Assembly (NCBI GenBank): GCA_003427395.1
Contig: BFEA01000026.1
Span: forward strand, 3,210,039-3,236,866
DNA from: Chara braunii
Lineage: Eukaryota; Streptophyta; Charophyceae; Charales; Characeae
DNA length: 26,828 nt
Direction: 5' to 3'
Part shown: piece after piece, positions 18,117 through 26,828 of the stretch
Numbering within the stretch: the first letter of the stretch is position 1
How the letters are laid out: each line of letters opens with the position of its first letter
The notes under the pieces: generated by a model
What the model was told of the DNA's origin: nothing
The model's input: the letters and a program-made list of their open reading frames with translations, nothing else
Database searches by the model: none
Made by a program: the position numbers and the translations under genes

Positions 18117-19192
18117 GTATGCTTTTGGAGTAACTGTTGTCCAATCGCTCATCCCATGCGGTCCTTCCATCTCATTTTTGTACATACAGGGGGGGTGTAG
18201 TAGGCAGGTTGCAGTGAAGTACACCAACGTGACGAGCCTTGTACGGCTGGGGCACAGTAAAGGGAGAGCTGAAAGAAGAAATAAAAGAGGGACCGCGAAA
18301 AAAAAGCCGAAAGAAAGAAAGAGAACGAAGACCTGCGCAGAAGAAAAGGCAAAAAGAATGGTTTCAGTGTGGTGTGCTGATGGACATGTGAGAACATATT
18401 ATTGCTTTGGTGTTGAATGCGCAGTTCATTTTTCGAATCCGAACTGGGATGGTAATATGTGTCTGCGCTCTCACTTATGGGCTTTTCTGGGGTGTTGGAA
18501 CCTCCTTCAATAAGAGGAATGCCATTTCTAGGCATGAGGTGGGACACAATCTCTGTTGCTCCTTGTTTGCACAGATGCAGGTGAGAATAACACATCATAA
18601 CAGTTATTATCTTAAAAAAAATAAAAAAAAATAAAAATTGGACCATTTCCCGATTTATGCGTGTCATCCTTGCGCAGGGTCCAGTGGCTAATTACCCTTC
18701 TCTGTATCGTTCCAATTTTAACGGATGTCCCGAAGGACATCATAACAGTCATCTTGCTATTTGGTTGTATACGAAACGGGATGGTGGTGCTAAACCTGGT
18801 TGCCTGTGTGTCTGAAAACGGATTCAACGAGGGTCCGCGTTGAATTCCGGTTGATTTGGCGCTTAAACGCCGAAGCAACGGGTTTGACCGGGACCCGGGA
18901 TGATTTTTTGTGTGGGCTAAAAAGTATCCAAAAAAAAAAGGGGGGGGAAGGGGGTTGTAGATCTTTTTGAGGTCTACAACCTCATATTTTTATTTCTATT
19001 TTTTTAGCTTTGACTACATTTTGTAAAAATCAAAAACATAAACAGTATTAAACACAATGAAAAAAACAAAACAACAGATGAAATGAGTGTATTTTTTTTG
19101 GTTTCACAGATATTTTTTTAGGGCTAAAAAGAAAAGCAGAATAACAAATAAAAAATATAGGGTTATAGATCTTTCAAAGATGTACGACAACA
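18117..19192 (+). other. Left part of intron 3, AT-rich, no exon seen
   Basis: The intron starts at GTATGC. A purine-rich stretch with runs of Lys and Arg codons (18260-18360) and A- and G-runs (18930-18950) occur. Two frames at 18612-18878 lack motifs. Two diverged repeat units end at the LINE. Confidence 0.45.
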
Positions 19193-19205
19193 TTTTTTTT
19201 TTTTT
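18901..19205. repeat. Two diverged units of a repeat, about 205 bases apart
   Basis: Unit 1 (about 18901-18995) and unit 2 (about 19105-19205) share GGGCTAAAAAG (at 18915 and 19122), then TAGATCTTT, then a TAC-ACAAC-AT block. The second unit ends where the LINE poly-T tract begins. Confidence 0.55.
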
Positions 19206-19207
19206 TT

Positions 19208-19594
19208 AAACAAATCATTCTTTCATTACCAAAAAGCAACTCTTGAGGCCGGGGACCTCACAATTCAACCCGGATGGTATCTGACAGCATCAGTCAGCTT
19301 AGCTTGCAGGCTTAGCCTGAAGGTCCCTCCTCTACTCAACCCGAGGTTGACCTGCTGTTATTTAGAACTCTCCGGATTAGTACCTGTTTGAGTACACAGC
19401 CCATGTAAAATCCTTCCACTGTCTTCTGCACTGTCGTTCAAAGTCCGTCTTACAAAGACTGCCCTTTTCAACTGCGTTCTGACCTTGGCCTACTTCTGGG
19501 ACTACCGCGGCCCAGAGGACTGCGTCCAACTACGAGCGGCGCTCTCCTAACAGCCCACAGTGGTCTTACCCGGGACCGAGTGCCCTGGTCCCTG
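19208..19594 (-). other. LINE 3' UTR
   Basis: About 390 bases between the ORF2 stop and the poly(A) tail. No gene is seen. Confidence 0.7.
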
Positions 19595-20848
19595 CTAATT
19601 TTCGTAACTATCTACACCTGTCCGCCTTCTCAGGTCGTTGTTGAGTTGCTTCTCTTGGATCCACTGCGAAATGACCAACCCCTTGGTAGCATGAACCGCA
19701 GCTAGTTTGTTCCCTCTAGCCCATGTGTTCAGAAACCAGTTCTTCTGTCTTCGACCACTTCTTCCCTGGCGCACAGTCCTTCGCCAGTCCACGGAGATTG
19801 CCTGTTTCACCCCATGCTTAATTCTCGCTTTCAGTTCCACGTCAGACAATGGTCTGCCCTCAAATCTTGCCCTGTTGCGGTTTGACCAAATTACTTCACA
19901 GAGGATTCCTCTGATCACATGAGCAATGTACCCCCAGCCGCTCTTTGTGCTGACTTCCTCCTTTAGAAAACCCAGCAGAACCCACCTTTCATCCCAGACA
20001 ACCCCTTGTCCTCCAATTGTCCTCCAGTGGTACTCCCACCACTTCCAAATCCGTTTTGACGCCGGGCATTCCCACCACAGGTGCCTGGTGGATTCAAACG
20101 GCCAGTTGCAGCGTCTGCATCGAAGATCAACCTCCATACCCCTGCTCACCAACCAAACTGCAGAAGGGGCAACTAGTAACGATAACAGCCACAGTATACT
20201 GACTTGCTTGCCGTTTGGCAAAGACTTCAACGTCTCCCACAATCTGTTGAACCATGCCACCGGATCGATGTTCAGCTCCCTTAGTGGTGTTCTGCCTATC
20301 CATGTCAGGATTCTGGTTCTCCGGTCCGTCCCTTCTGAAGAAACCACACGAATCTGGGGAGGGTTGGCCCACCCCATGATTCTTCCTTCTCCAATTCTTT
20401 CCAAGGTATTCGTGTGCTCTGCTGCCTTCCACTTCTCCACCCTTCTGAACCCGCTCGGTTCGACCTCCTCCACCTTCCACACCACTCCTGGCTCTTCTTC
20501 CTGCGCCGCTATGTACCAAGTGCCTGGGGGATCAATCCCTTCAGGTCCTAATAGCTGCACCCATTCCTGTGGTATGGCCCGAATCAACGCAATCCAGTTC
20601 TCTTCCACCTTGTGTAGGCCACTCAGTTTCCTTTTGATCTTTGCCAGTGGCTCCCAACTGCCTAGTAGTTGTGACCAAAGGTCCCGTATTCTTGAGACTC
20701 CCTTCCGCACCCATGCTAACCCAAAGGTTGCTGCCGAGCCGTCCGCCACAAAGGGGGTTCCGTTCTGGGTGATTGCCGGGTTATCAAACAGAGGTTGTGC
20801 CAGTACCTCCTCCTTGGTTTGAGGTTGTTGTCTGGATTCCGGTGGCTA
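19595..20848 (-). pseudogene. LINE ORF2 C-terminal part with zinc-binding domain
   Basis: This is in the same frame as the RT part and continues it after the TAG at 20846-20848; the GTG at 20749 is an internal Val codon. The part is Trp-rich, as usual for this region. It holds a CCHC-type motif, CRRC at residues 211-214 counted from 20749, then HLWWEC (20066-20119), matching the zf-RVT (zinc-binding in reverse transcriptase) domain of plant LINEs. The domain is thought to help bind element RNA or target DNA. The end is a basic region (VRQGRSGRRQKNW) and a stop at 19595-19597. A protein from the intact frame would need read-through of the amber codon. Confidence 0.8.
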
Positions 20849-23116
20849 CTTCTTCCAGGCTTTGCGTACTGCATTCCAGAAGCCTGACTTCAGCCTTTTC
20901 TTGCAGAAAGACTCCATGAAGAAGCACGCCCAGACGTCTTCTGGGCGTGACAAACCCCATTCTGCCATAAAGATTCGTTCTGCCAGCAGGATCCAATGCT
21001 CGTTGGCCTTCGGAGTCGTTGCCACTTTGCACAGCCAGGTACGTAATTGAGTTTGATTTCTGTTGGCCAAGTCCATGAGGCCGAGCCCTCCCTTCTCCCT
21101 TGGGAAGGTGAGGGTCTCCCACGCTACCTTGACCAGGAAGCCTTCCGGTTGTTTCTCTGAGGGTTTCCACACGAAGCGAGCCACCAGTCTGCGCACCGCT
21201 ACCAACACCCCACATGCCAGTTCTCTCACCTGGCTTACGAACCACAGAATTGTGAGCAGCGCTGCGTTAGCCACCAAGGCTCTGCCCACAATGGACAAAT
21301 GCCAGGTTCTGCCCCACAGGTTCAGTCTAGCAGCGATTCTCTGCTGAAGCAGCAACCCCTGGGTTGATTCCTGTATGTGCAGACTGATCAAAACCCCGAG
21401 GAACCTTTCCTCCTCTCCCTCTTCCACCCTTCTCATTCCCCATTCCACCTTCAGTGCGTAACTTTTTGGCAGTAAAAAGGTTGACTTGCCCCAATTTACC
21501 GATGCTTCCGACAGTTCCGAATACTCCCTTATTGTGTCTTTGAGAGCCACCAGTGTTTCCACTGTGTTTTCACAGACTGCGAGTAAGTCATCCGCAAGTG
21601 CCTTGACAGTGCAATCCTTGCGATTGTGGAGCTGCAGCCCTCTGATGTCGGGATGTCTTCTGATCCGATTCAGCAGCACTTCCATCTGTAGGACGAAGAG
21701 AAGCGGTGCCAGCGGACATCCTTGCCTTAATGACCTTGTTAGTCTGAATGGAGCTGATATGTGACCGTTGACCACGACCGAAGAGGTAGAGAACGTGTAC
21801 ATTGCGGTGACCCAGCTGCAAAACCCACGACCAAAGCCCATATGTCTTAACGTCGTTAGGACGAAGGTCCAGCCTACTTTATCGTAGGCCTTCTCCAGAT
21901 CGAGAAGGAGTACCGCCATATCCAGATTCTCCGATTGTACTATCTCTAGAACTTCGATCGCCGTGACAATGTTGTTGAAGATTGAACGTCCTTGGACAAA
22001 CGCGCCTTGGTCCTCTCCCACCAGATCCGGTAAGTACCTGGCTAGTCTCCTTGCGAGAGTTTTCGCCAGGATTTTGTAAGACACGTTCAACAGGGAGATA
22101 GGTCTCCAGTTTTTGACCTCCGCCTTGTCTCCCTTTTTGAACAGTAGAGTGATGATGCCAAAGGTCATGTGAGAGCCAAGCTTCCCACCGTCCAGGACCT
22201 CGTTGAACAGTGCCACTAGGATCGGGCCCACCCAGGACCAGCTCTTGGTGTAGAACTCTACTGTCAAACCGTCAGCTCCTGGAGACTTCCCCCTGGCCAT
22301 GTTGCGCAGTGTCTGTTTCGTTTCTTCCACTGTTACCGGTCTGTCCAAGTCCAGCCTTGCCTGGGTTGAAAGTCTGACTCCTGTGTCGTTCCACATATCA
22401 GATACTAGAGTGAGGTCCGTGTTGGTGTCATCTTGAGGCCTTCTTGTGGTCAGGATATCCTCATAGAATATTTTCGCATACTCCAACATTCCTGATGCTG
22501 TGGTCGCTCTCGGAGCCATAGCATCCGCCGGGTGTCTTAGCTCTACCATCTGCAGGTGGGTCCTCCTGGGCTGCAACTTTTGGAAAGTCTCTCTTGTCAT
22601 TTTGTCATGCGTCACAATTCCCTTTTCCTCCAGTACCTCCTTCCGCCACTTCTCTTTCTCAACTTGTAGCTTTTCCCACTCTGCCATCCTCTTTTCCCTC
22701 TCTGCTGCCCAGGCTAATACTGTGATAGGATGTCCCTCCATCTTTTCCTCCGCCTCTTCCACTCTTCTCCTGCATTCTGCTTCCTTCTTGTTCCTTGATC
22801 TGGCCAGAATTCTTGAACTCACATCCATAACCTTGGAGATAATGCCTATTCCACTGTCTACCCATTCTGCAGTGGAGCCAAAGTGCTCCCTGGCTGTTTC
22901 GCAGGCTGTCATATGTCGCTGAACCCACTCTATCAGGCCAGGTTCTTTCAGATTGCGTGAGTTCAGTCTGAAGAAACCGCTCCCTCGTTCCAAACCGGTA
23001 CGCAGTTTGATGTTGGCCACTACCGGTTTGTGGTCCGACATGGGGTTGCCCACTTGGTACACCGACGTTACTCCCTCCATCACTCCTTCGCTTACAAGTA
23101 GTCCAGTCTTCTTCGA
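20846..23116 (-). pseudogene. LINE ORF2 reverse transcriptase
   Basis: The frame is open from 23299, but its first 60 or so codons overlap the endonuclease in another frame and are probably not used. The true part begins near 23100 with LLVSEGVMEGV and the last endonuclease motif MSDHKPVV (Ser-Asp-His, about 23030-23041). RT motifs follow in order: ARGKSPGADGLTVEFY, GIITLLFKKGD and NWRPISLLNVSYKILAK, DQGAFVQGRSIFNN, AVLLLDLEKAYDKV, RSLRQGCPLAPLLFVL, and the catalytic ALADDLLAV (Asp pair at about 21587-21592). The change from the usual Phe/Tyr-Ala-Asp-Asp to Leu before Ala is unusual but the Asp pair is present. It copies element RNA at the nicked target. It stops at TAG 20846-20848. Confidence 0.9.
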
Positions 23117-23730
23117 GTCACGACCTGTCTGTTCCTGTGGATGTGTGACGTCCAAGTGTATCCTGAGTCCTCTGGTCTCAGGATTCTGAATGGGTCCACA
23201 ATTGAGAGTTCCTCCGTGACTTCCAACAGAGCCCTCACGTCCTGTCTGTCTGCGTGGTGGGAACCTGGCCATAGTGCTTCGTCTAGGGAGATGTTCCAAT
23301 CGCCTGCCAGCACGATCTTCTCTGTCTTTGGCATGTTTCTAACCACCCTCTTGTAGAATTTAGCCCTGTCTCCCACATGAGTTGGTGCATATACTGTCAT
23401 CAGCAGCCATTTTTCTGTCCCTGCTTCAATTCTCATCCATGCCCACTTTCCCCAGATGTCTGCCTCTGACTCGATCACCCTGACTTGCAGATCTCTGTGC
23501 AGGAGGATACCTACCCCCCCTCTGGTACCCTGTGCCGGTGCCCATATCTGTGGGCCTTCCCACCATGCGCCCAGGTCTCTCAGTTTATCCTCATTCAACT
23601 TTGATTCCTGCACCATTAGGCAGTTCACCCCCCAGTCATGTACCCAGCTTTTCACTCTTCTCCTCTTTTCTCTTCCCCCTGTGTCCCCCAAGCCCCGAAC
23701 GTTCCAGGTTGCTACTATTAGTCTATCCAT
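23092..23730 (-). pseudogene. LINE ORF2 APE-type endonuclease
   Basis: ATG at 23728-23730 overlaps the end of ORF1. All early APE motifs are present: ATWNVRGLGD (Asn), VQESKLNE (Glu), RGGVGILLHRD, MTVYAPT (Tyr), LAGDWNISLDE (Asp and Asn), DSGYTWTSH (Trp) and RRRLDYL (Asp). The final SDH motif lies in the next frame, so a frameshift at about 23092-23105 cuts the endonuclease from the RT. The enzyme nicks target DNA to prime reverse transcription. The break would leave a protein lacking the catalytic His, so the copy should be inactive unless frameshifting occurs. Confidence 0.88.
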
Positions 23731-26353
23731 CCGCTTGCGAGACGTCTGCCCGCTGTTGGATGCAGGGAATCACTGACTGTTGCTGTTGGTGTGGTCTGCT
23801 TGCGCCATTCGGACCAGATGGAACTCTGGTGTTGCTTCTTGAGCTTCCCCTTGAGCTGCACCTGGACGAACTAGCCCGCGATCCTTCCCCCCACTCCTTT
23901 GTCAGACTACTTACCATAAATGCCGATTGTAGACCCTCATCTTCCTCCAACTTTTCACTCACTTTTAGGAGGATATCGCCATTAATCCCCGGAGCAATTC
24001 TGATTCCTTCCAGTGTTTGCAGGTTCCTCTCTCGGATGACATCCATTCGATACCACCTTATTCCCGACTGCGTCAGAAGCTCCGCTGTTTCGGGAGGGAT
24101 TCGGGCGTCCAACAACGGAAAGTAAACTTTGAAGTAGCCTTCTGGAGTGTCACAAAAGATGCTGACCATCGAGGACTTCGGAATGATTCGTGTCGGTACA
24201 TGGTTGCCGTATAGGACCCTTGTCATCTCCATAATCATGGCGACTGTTGGTGACTTGTCAATTTCGACTGAGGGTATCAATGGCTGGCCATCATTGTCTG
24301 CCACTGCCAATAAATAAATACCATTGTTTGCCATGGTGCATAGTAGGGGTACCAGCCGCCGTTTTGCCACTTCCACTTGATCCTTTTGCGTTGTCATCTC
24401 CCTTCGGTCTCTGACCGTTGTCCGTCTGCCACTGCCCTCGTCTCCTGTTGGGCCTTGCTTCTTGGATTGTGCAGAGCTCTCACAGGAGGAGCGCTCCATG
24501 TCAGCCACTGATCTTGAGTCTCTCCTTTCCTCTCCTGTCCCCTCCGGACCCAACCATTCGCTACCCATCCTCACTCTGGAGTGAGAGGAGGCCGGTGTCC
24601 TGGACAGGTTTGGTCCCGGTTCCTCCTCAGGTATGCCTTCTGGCCTCCTTGAGCCTTGTCTTCCTTCCCTGTGCGAGGCTTCCCCACGGAGTCCTCGTGT
24701 CTGCTCCGACCGTTGGCGGCGATCTCCGCTCTCCACATGATCCCCGGCAATCGCCGATCTCTCTCTCCAAGTTGCCTCACCCATGTCTCTCGGCTCCTCC
24801 TCCCTCCATGTCCTCCAGGCCCCTCCTCTGCGCCTCATTCCCATCTCATTTGCTCCTTGCCTTTCGTTAGTACACCCACCAAAAAAAAGCGCTTGCGCTT
24901 CCGGCCTTCTCTCTGGGCCTTGAGGGATCGAGCTCCGCCATTCTAGTATCCTGTCTGGGTAATGTGCTTGGGGGTATGCTGGGTGCACGATCCCTTGCAC
25001 GTGAGTTCCGCCCCTGGGGGGGTATTGAAAGCCCGTATGGTCCGTTGGGTGTTCCATTCCGTGGAAATGCAGATCTTGGGTACGCTGCATATTTTGCCAG
25101 ACTTCTCTAAACACTCCTTCCGGGTTCAAGCCAGCACCTCCTCCTTCTGGCAGCTGCCATCCGCCTGGCCTGCCATCCCACTCCGTCCTTGTCCTTTGAT
25201 CCATTGAATCTCCTCGCATATCCCTGAACCCAGCTTCTGCTCTACTGCTCCTCCAGGGGGGCACTTCGCCCATTCCCCTGAGATCAACTTTTCTCTCGCC
25301 ATTTGCCTCCAGACCTGGTGCCCATCTCTCCCGCCCCTGCTGTTCCACAGTGTTGAACTCTGGCTGCGTCCTTTGAGGTTCCTCCTGCCGTTCCCCCCTT
25401 CCTCCTCCTGCCTCTGCTTCGGCCCTCCTTGGCTGATTGATTATGAATTGCATAAACCGCTCTCTGTGCCCACCTGGTCTTGAAGGGCCCTCCCTCCTTC
25501 GGCCGTCGTCCTGGCGACTCCGCGGGCAATTCTCTTCTGTATGAAAATACCAACGGCAACGCCGACACCAGTCTGTATACGGTGTTGCAATTTCCACCTT
25601 CCCCCTTTCCCCCGCTGGGCCTTGAATTACCAATTCATCTTCTATATCGTAGCGCGACTCCGGGTCCATATCGAGCTTAACATTCATCAATTTCGGTCGA
25701 GAGCGATCGAACTCTGGCGGATGCATATTCCTCACCTCACCAAACAGGTTGCTGACTGCACTCCAAAGGTAATAGTAGGCCTCTAGCGGGACGCGTAGTG
25801 CAATAATCCAGAAATTTGTTGCCGCCTCTTGCAGGCGAATTTCTTTAAGTTCATTCCGGGTCATCCACGGTTTACATACCGTTGTGTATTCTTCGTCCGC
25901 CAATCTGAGCTTTATTTCGCCCTGCCTTATCAACCACTGTGCCACTTCTTTGGCATTCGCCACGTATGAGACAACGTTGGCACCTTCAAAACTTACTCTT
26001 CCTTTTCGAACGTCTGGATGAAACCGTTCCTCCGCTAACCATCCATCTTCATAGGCCCTCACTAGGTCCTCTTTCACTGATCTAGATAGTTTCTTTGCCT
26101 CCTCTTGAAAGATCAGGATTACCGTACGCTCTTTTAACCACTGCTTCTTTATCTCACCCACTGCGCTGTTGACTACAAATCTTCTGTCGTTCTCGTCTTC
26201 GACCACTTCACCAATATCAAGGTCCTCCGGGCAGATGCCCTCATCGTAGCAGCGCCCTACTGAGTCACGCACCCTGTCATCCTCACTCCTCGGGTCAGGT
26301 GGTCCCGGTGGTCGGTGTCTATGCTGACTTCCTTGGTTTCGTTGAGACGCCAT
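23723..26353 (-). CDS. LINE ORF1 protein, RNA-binding, unusually long
   Basis: An intact frame of 876 codons from ATG at 26353. Residues about 55-240 form a globular region of the DUF4283-like type found in plant LINE ORF1 (VAQWLIRQGEIKLR, FWIIALRVPLEAYYYLWSAV). A CCHC knuckle follows at residues 263-276 (CRRCRWYFHTEENC). Residues about 280-660 are low in complexity, rich in Arg, Glu, Gly and Pro. A second ordered region, about residues 664-820 (23896-24364), has alternating hydrophobic strands (MANNGIYLLAVADNDG, SMVSIFCDTPEGYFKVYF) and no family I recognise. The tail is Ser/Arg- and Gln-rich. The protein should coat LINE RNA in a ribonucleoprotein. The stop TAG at 23723-23725 overlaps the ORF2 start by 8 bases. 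Confidence 0.88.
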   Translation of the reverse strand: MASQRNQGSQHRHRPPGPPDPRSEDDRVRDSVGRCYDEGICPEDLDIGEVVEDENDRRFVVNSAVGEIKKQWLKERTVILIFQEEAKKLSRSVKEDLVRAYEDGWLAEERFHPDVRKGRVSFEGANVVSYVANAKEVAQWLIRQGEIKLRLADEEYTTVCKPWMTRNELKEIRLQEAATNFWIIALRVPLEAYYYLWSAVSNLFGEVRNMHPPEFDRSRPKLMNVKLDMDPESRYDIEDELVIQGPAGERGKVEIATPYTDWCRRCRWYFHTEENCPRSRQDDGRRREGPSRPGGHRERFMQFIINQPRRAEAEAGGGRGERQEEPQRTQPEFNTVEQQGRERWAPGLEANGERKVDLRGMGEVPPWRSSRAEAGFRDMRGDSMDQRTRTEWDGRPGGWQLPEGGGAGLNPEGVFREVWQNMQRTQDLHFHGMEHPTDHTGFQYPPRGGTHVQGIVHPAYPQAHYPDRILEWRSSIPQGPERRPEAQALFFGGCTNERQGANEMGMRRRGGAWRTWREEEPRDMGEATWRERSAIAGDHVESGDRRQRSEQTRGLRGEASHREGRQGSRRPEGIPEEEPGPNLSRTPASSHSRVRMGSEWLGPEGTGEERRDSRSVADMERSSCESSAQSKKQGPTGDEGSGRRTTVRDRREMTTQKDQVEVAKRRLVPLLCTMANNGIYLLAVADNDGQPLIPSVEIDKSPTVAMIMEMTRVLYGNHVPTRIIPKSSMVSIFCDTPEGYFKVYFPLLDARIPPETAELLTQSGIRWYRMDVIRERNLQTLEGIRIAPGINGDILLKVSEKLEEDEGLQSAFMVSSLTKEWGEGSRASSSRCSSRGSSRSNTRVPSGPNGASRPHQQQQSVIPCIQQRADVSQADG

Positions 26354-26760
26354 TCCTCCTCCTGAACTTCGCTCTTCTCTGCCCTAGGTAGACTCCGTCG
26401 GTGTCTTCCAGGTCTGTTGGTCACTTGTCTCTCTCGTTTCTTTCTCCAGTCTGTCCCCCTTCACTGTCGACCGCCTACCCTACCCTATCTACTGGGACTG
26501 TTCAGCTGGAGCTTGGCTATGAGAGAGCGAGCTCCTCCACCCGCGATGAGGGGTGTGCCAGCATCCATCCCGTTCCCCGTCGCGATGGTGGGGGTGACGG
26601 TGAACAGCGCCGCGTGAAACTTTGCGGCGACGCCCGGTAACGGAGCGCTACGCTACCCGCCCGGTACCTGCGTTCCCCCCCCCTAATCTCAGGGGCATTT
26701 CGAAACATCCTTTTTGTTTTTTTTTTGAACCTCATGTATTAAAAGAAAAACATAAAAACA
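26354..26760 (-). other. LINE 5' leader and right flank
   Basis: This GC-rich stretch on the minus strand precedes ORF1. A run of nine Gs on that strand lies near 26676-26685. Beyond about 26700 the sequence turns AT-rich, which likely marks the element border. No gene is seen. Confidence 0.5.
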
Positions 26761-26779
26761 AATAAAAAAGTAAAAAAAG

Positions 26780-26828
26780 ACGCACACACAACACACACAG
26801 ACATACATAAACACACACACACACACAT
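26780..26828. repeat. CA microsatellite at the right edge
   Basis: Imperfect CA repeats run to the end of the window, mixed with ACATA units. Confidence 0.9.

Larger units (their letters stand above)
19193..26700 (-). mobile_element. Nearly full-length LINE (non-LTR retrotransposon)
   Basis: On the minus strand the element has a 5' leader (about 26354-26700), ORF1 (26353-23723), ORF2 (23730-19595), a 3' UTR of about 390 bases and a poly(A) tail seen as 15 T at 19193-19207. Endonuclease of APE type, RT of plant L1-like type and a C-terminal zinc motif define the family. The 5' end is uncertain; a target duplication could not be shown. The copy is young enough to keep ORF1 of 876 codons open, but ORF2 has two breaks. 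It lies antisense to the host gene, probably in its intron 3. Confidence 0.92.

Noticed and set aside
18117-18513. Open frame continuing past exon 3
   Set aside because: It follows a good splice donor and becomes a Lys/Arg-rich purine stretch without the motif expected next.
24418-24870. Plus-strand frames opposite LINE ORF1
   Set aside because: They are mirror frames of the low-complexity part of ORF1, with Ser/Pro-rich composition.
1-26828. CRISPR arrays, bacterial operons or rRNA genes
   Set aside because: No regularly spaced repeat array, no bacterial-type gene cluster and no rRNA-like sequence were seen.

Overview
This window looks like nuclear DNA of a green-lineage eukaryote, possibly a charophyte alga such as Chara. 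The organism call is inference from three things: plant-type retroelements, long repeat-filled introns with GT-AG borders, and exons resembling a plant GT-B glycosyltransferase. Nothing bacterial or viral in organisation is present.

Left part, 1 to about 6960, minus strand: a decayed Ty3/gypsy LTR retrotransposon. Reading from high to low coordinates it has a probable 5' LTR region, a tRNA-iMet-type primer binding site (6078-6090), gag, a CCHC knuckle, a DSGA protease, RT with YMDD, RNase H, a C4HC3 PHD-like finger, an integrase and an integrase C-terminal tail. In-frame stops and frameshifts break every part except the PHD/integrase piece. The 3' LTR is off the left edge.

Middle, 8197 to 18116 and beyond, plus strand: a spliced host gene. 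Exon 1 (8571-9051) encodes an acidic tail and one membrane anchor. Exon 2 (16404-16693) and exon 3 (18052-18116) encode the start of a GT-B-like glycosyltransferase. All three exons join in frame with good splice signals. The rest of the gene would lie beyond the LINE or outside the window.

Intron 1 (7.35 kb) and introns 2 and 3 are crowded with short inverted-repeat elements, tRNA-related repeats, microsatellites and two hammerhead-ribozyme-like cores. Intron 1 also holds an exact Nextera mate-pair junction adapter at 10628-10665. That is a sequencing artefact, so the local assembly is suspect.

Right part, 19193 to about 26700, minus strand: a nearly full-length LINE. It has a poly(A) tail, a long intact ORF1 (876 aa) with a CCHC knuckle and an unassigned C-terminal domain, and an ORF2 with APE endonuclease, RT and a zinc-binding tail. 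ORF2 is broken by one frameshift and one amber codon. The LINE probably lies antisense inside intron 3 of the host gene. The window ends in a CA microsatellite.
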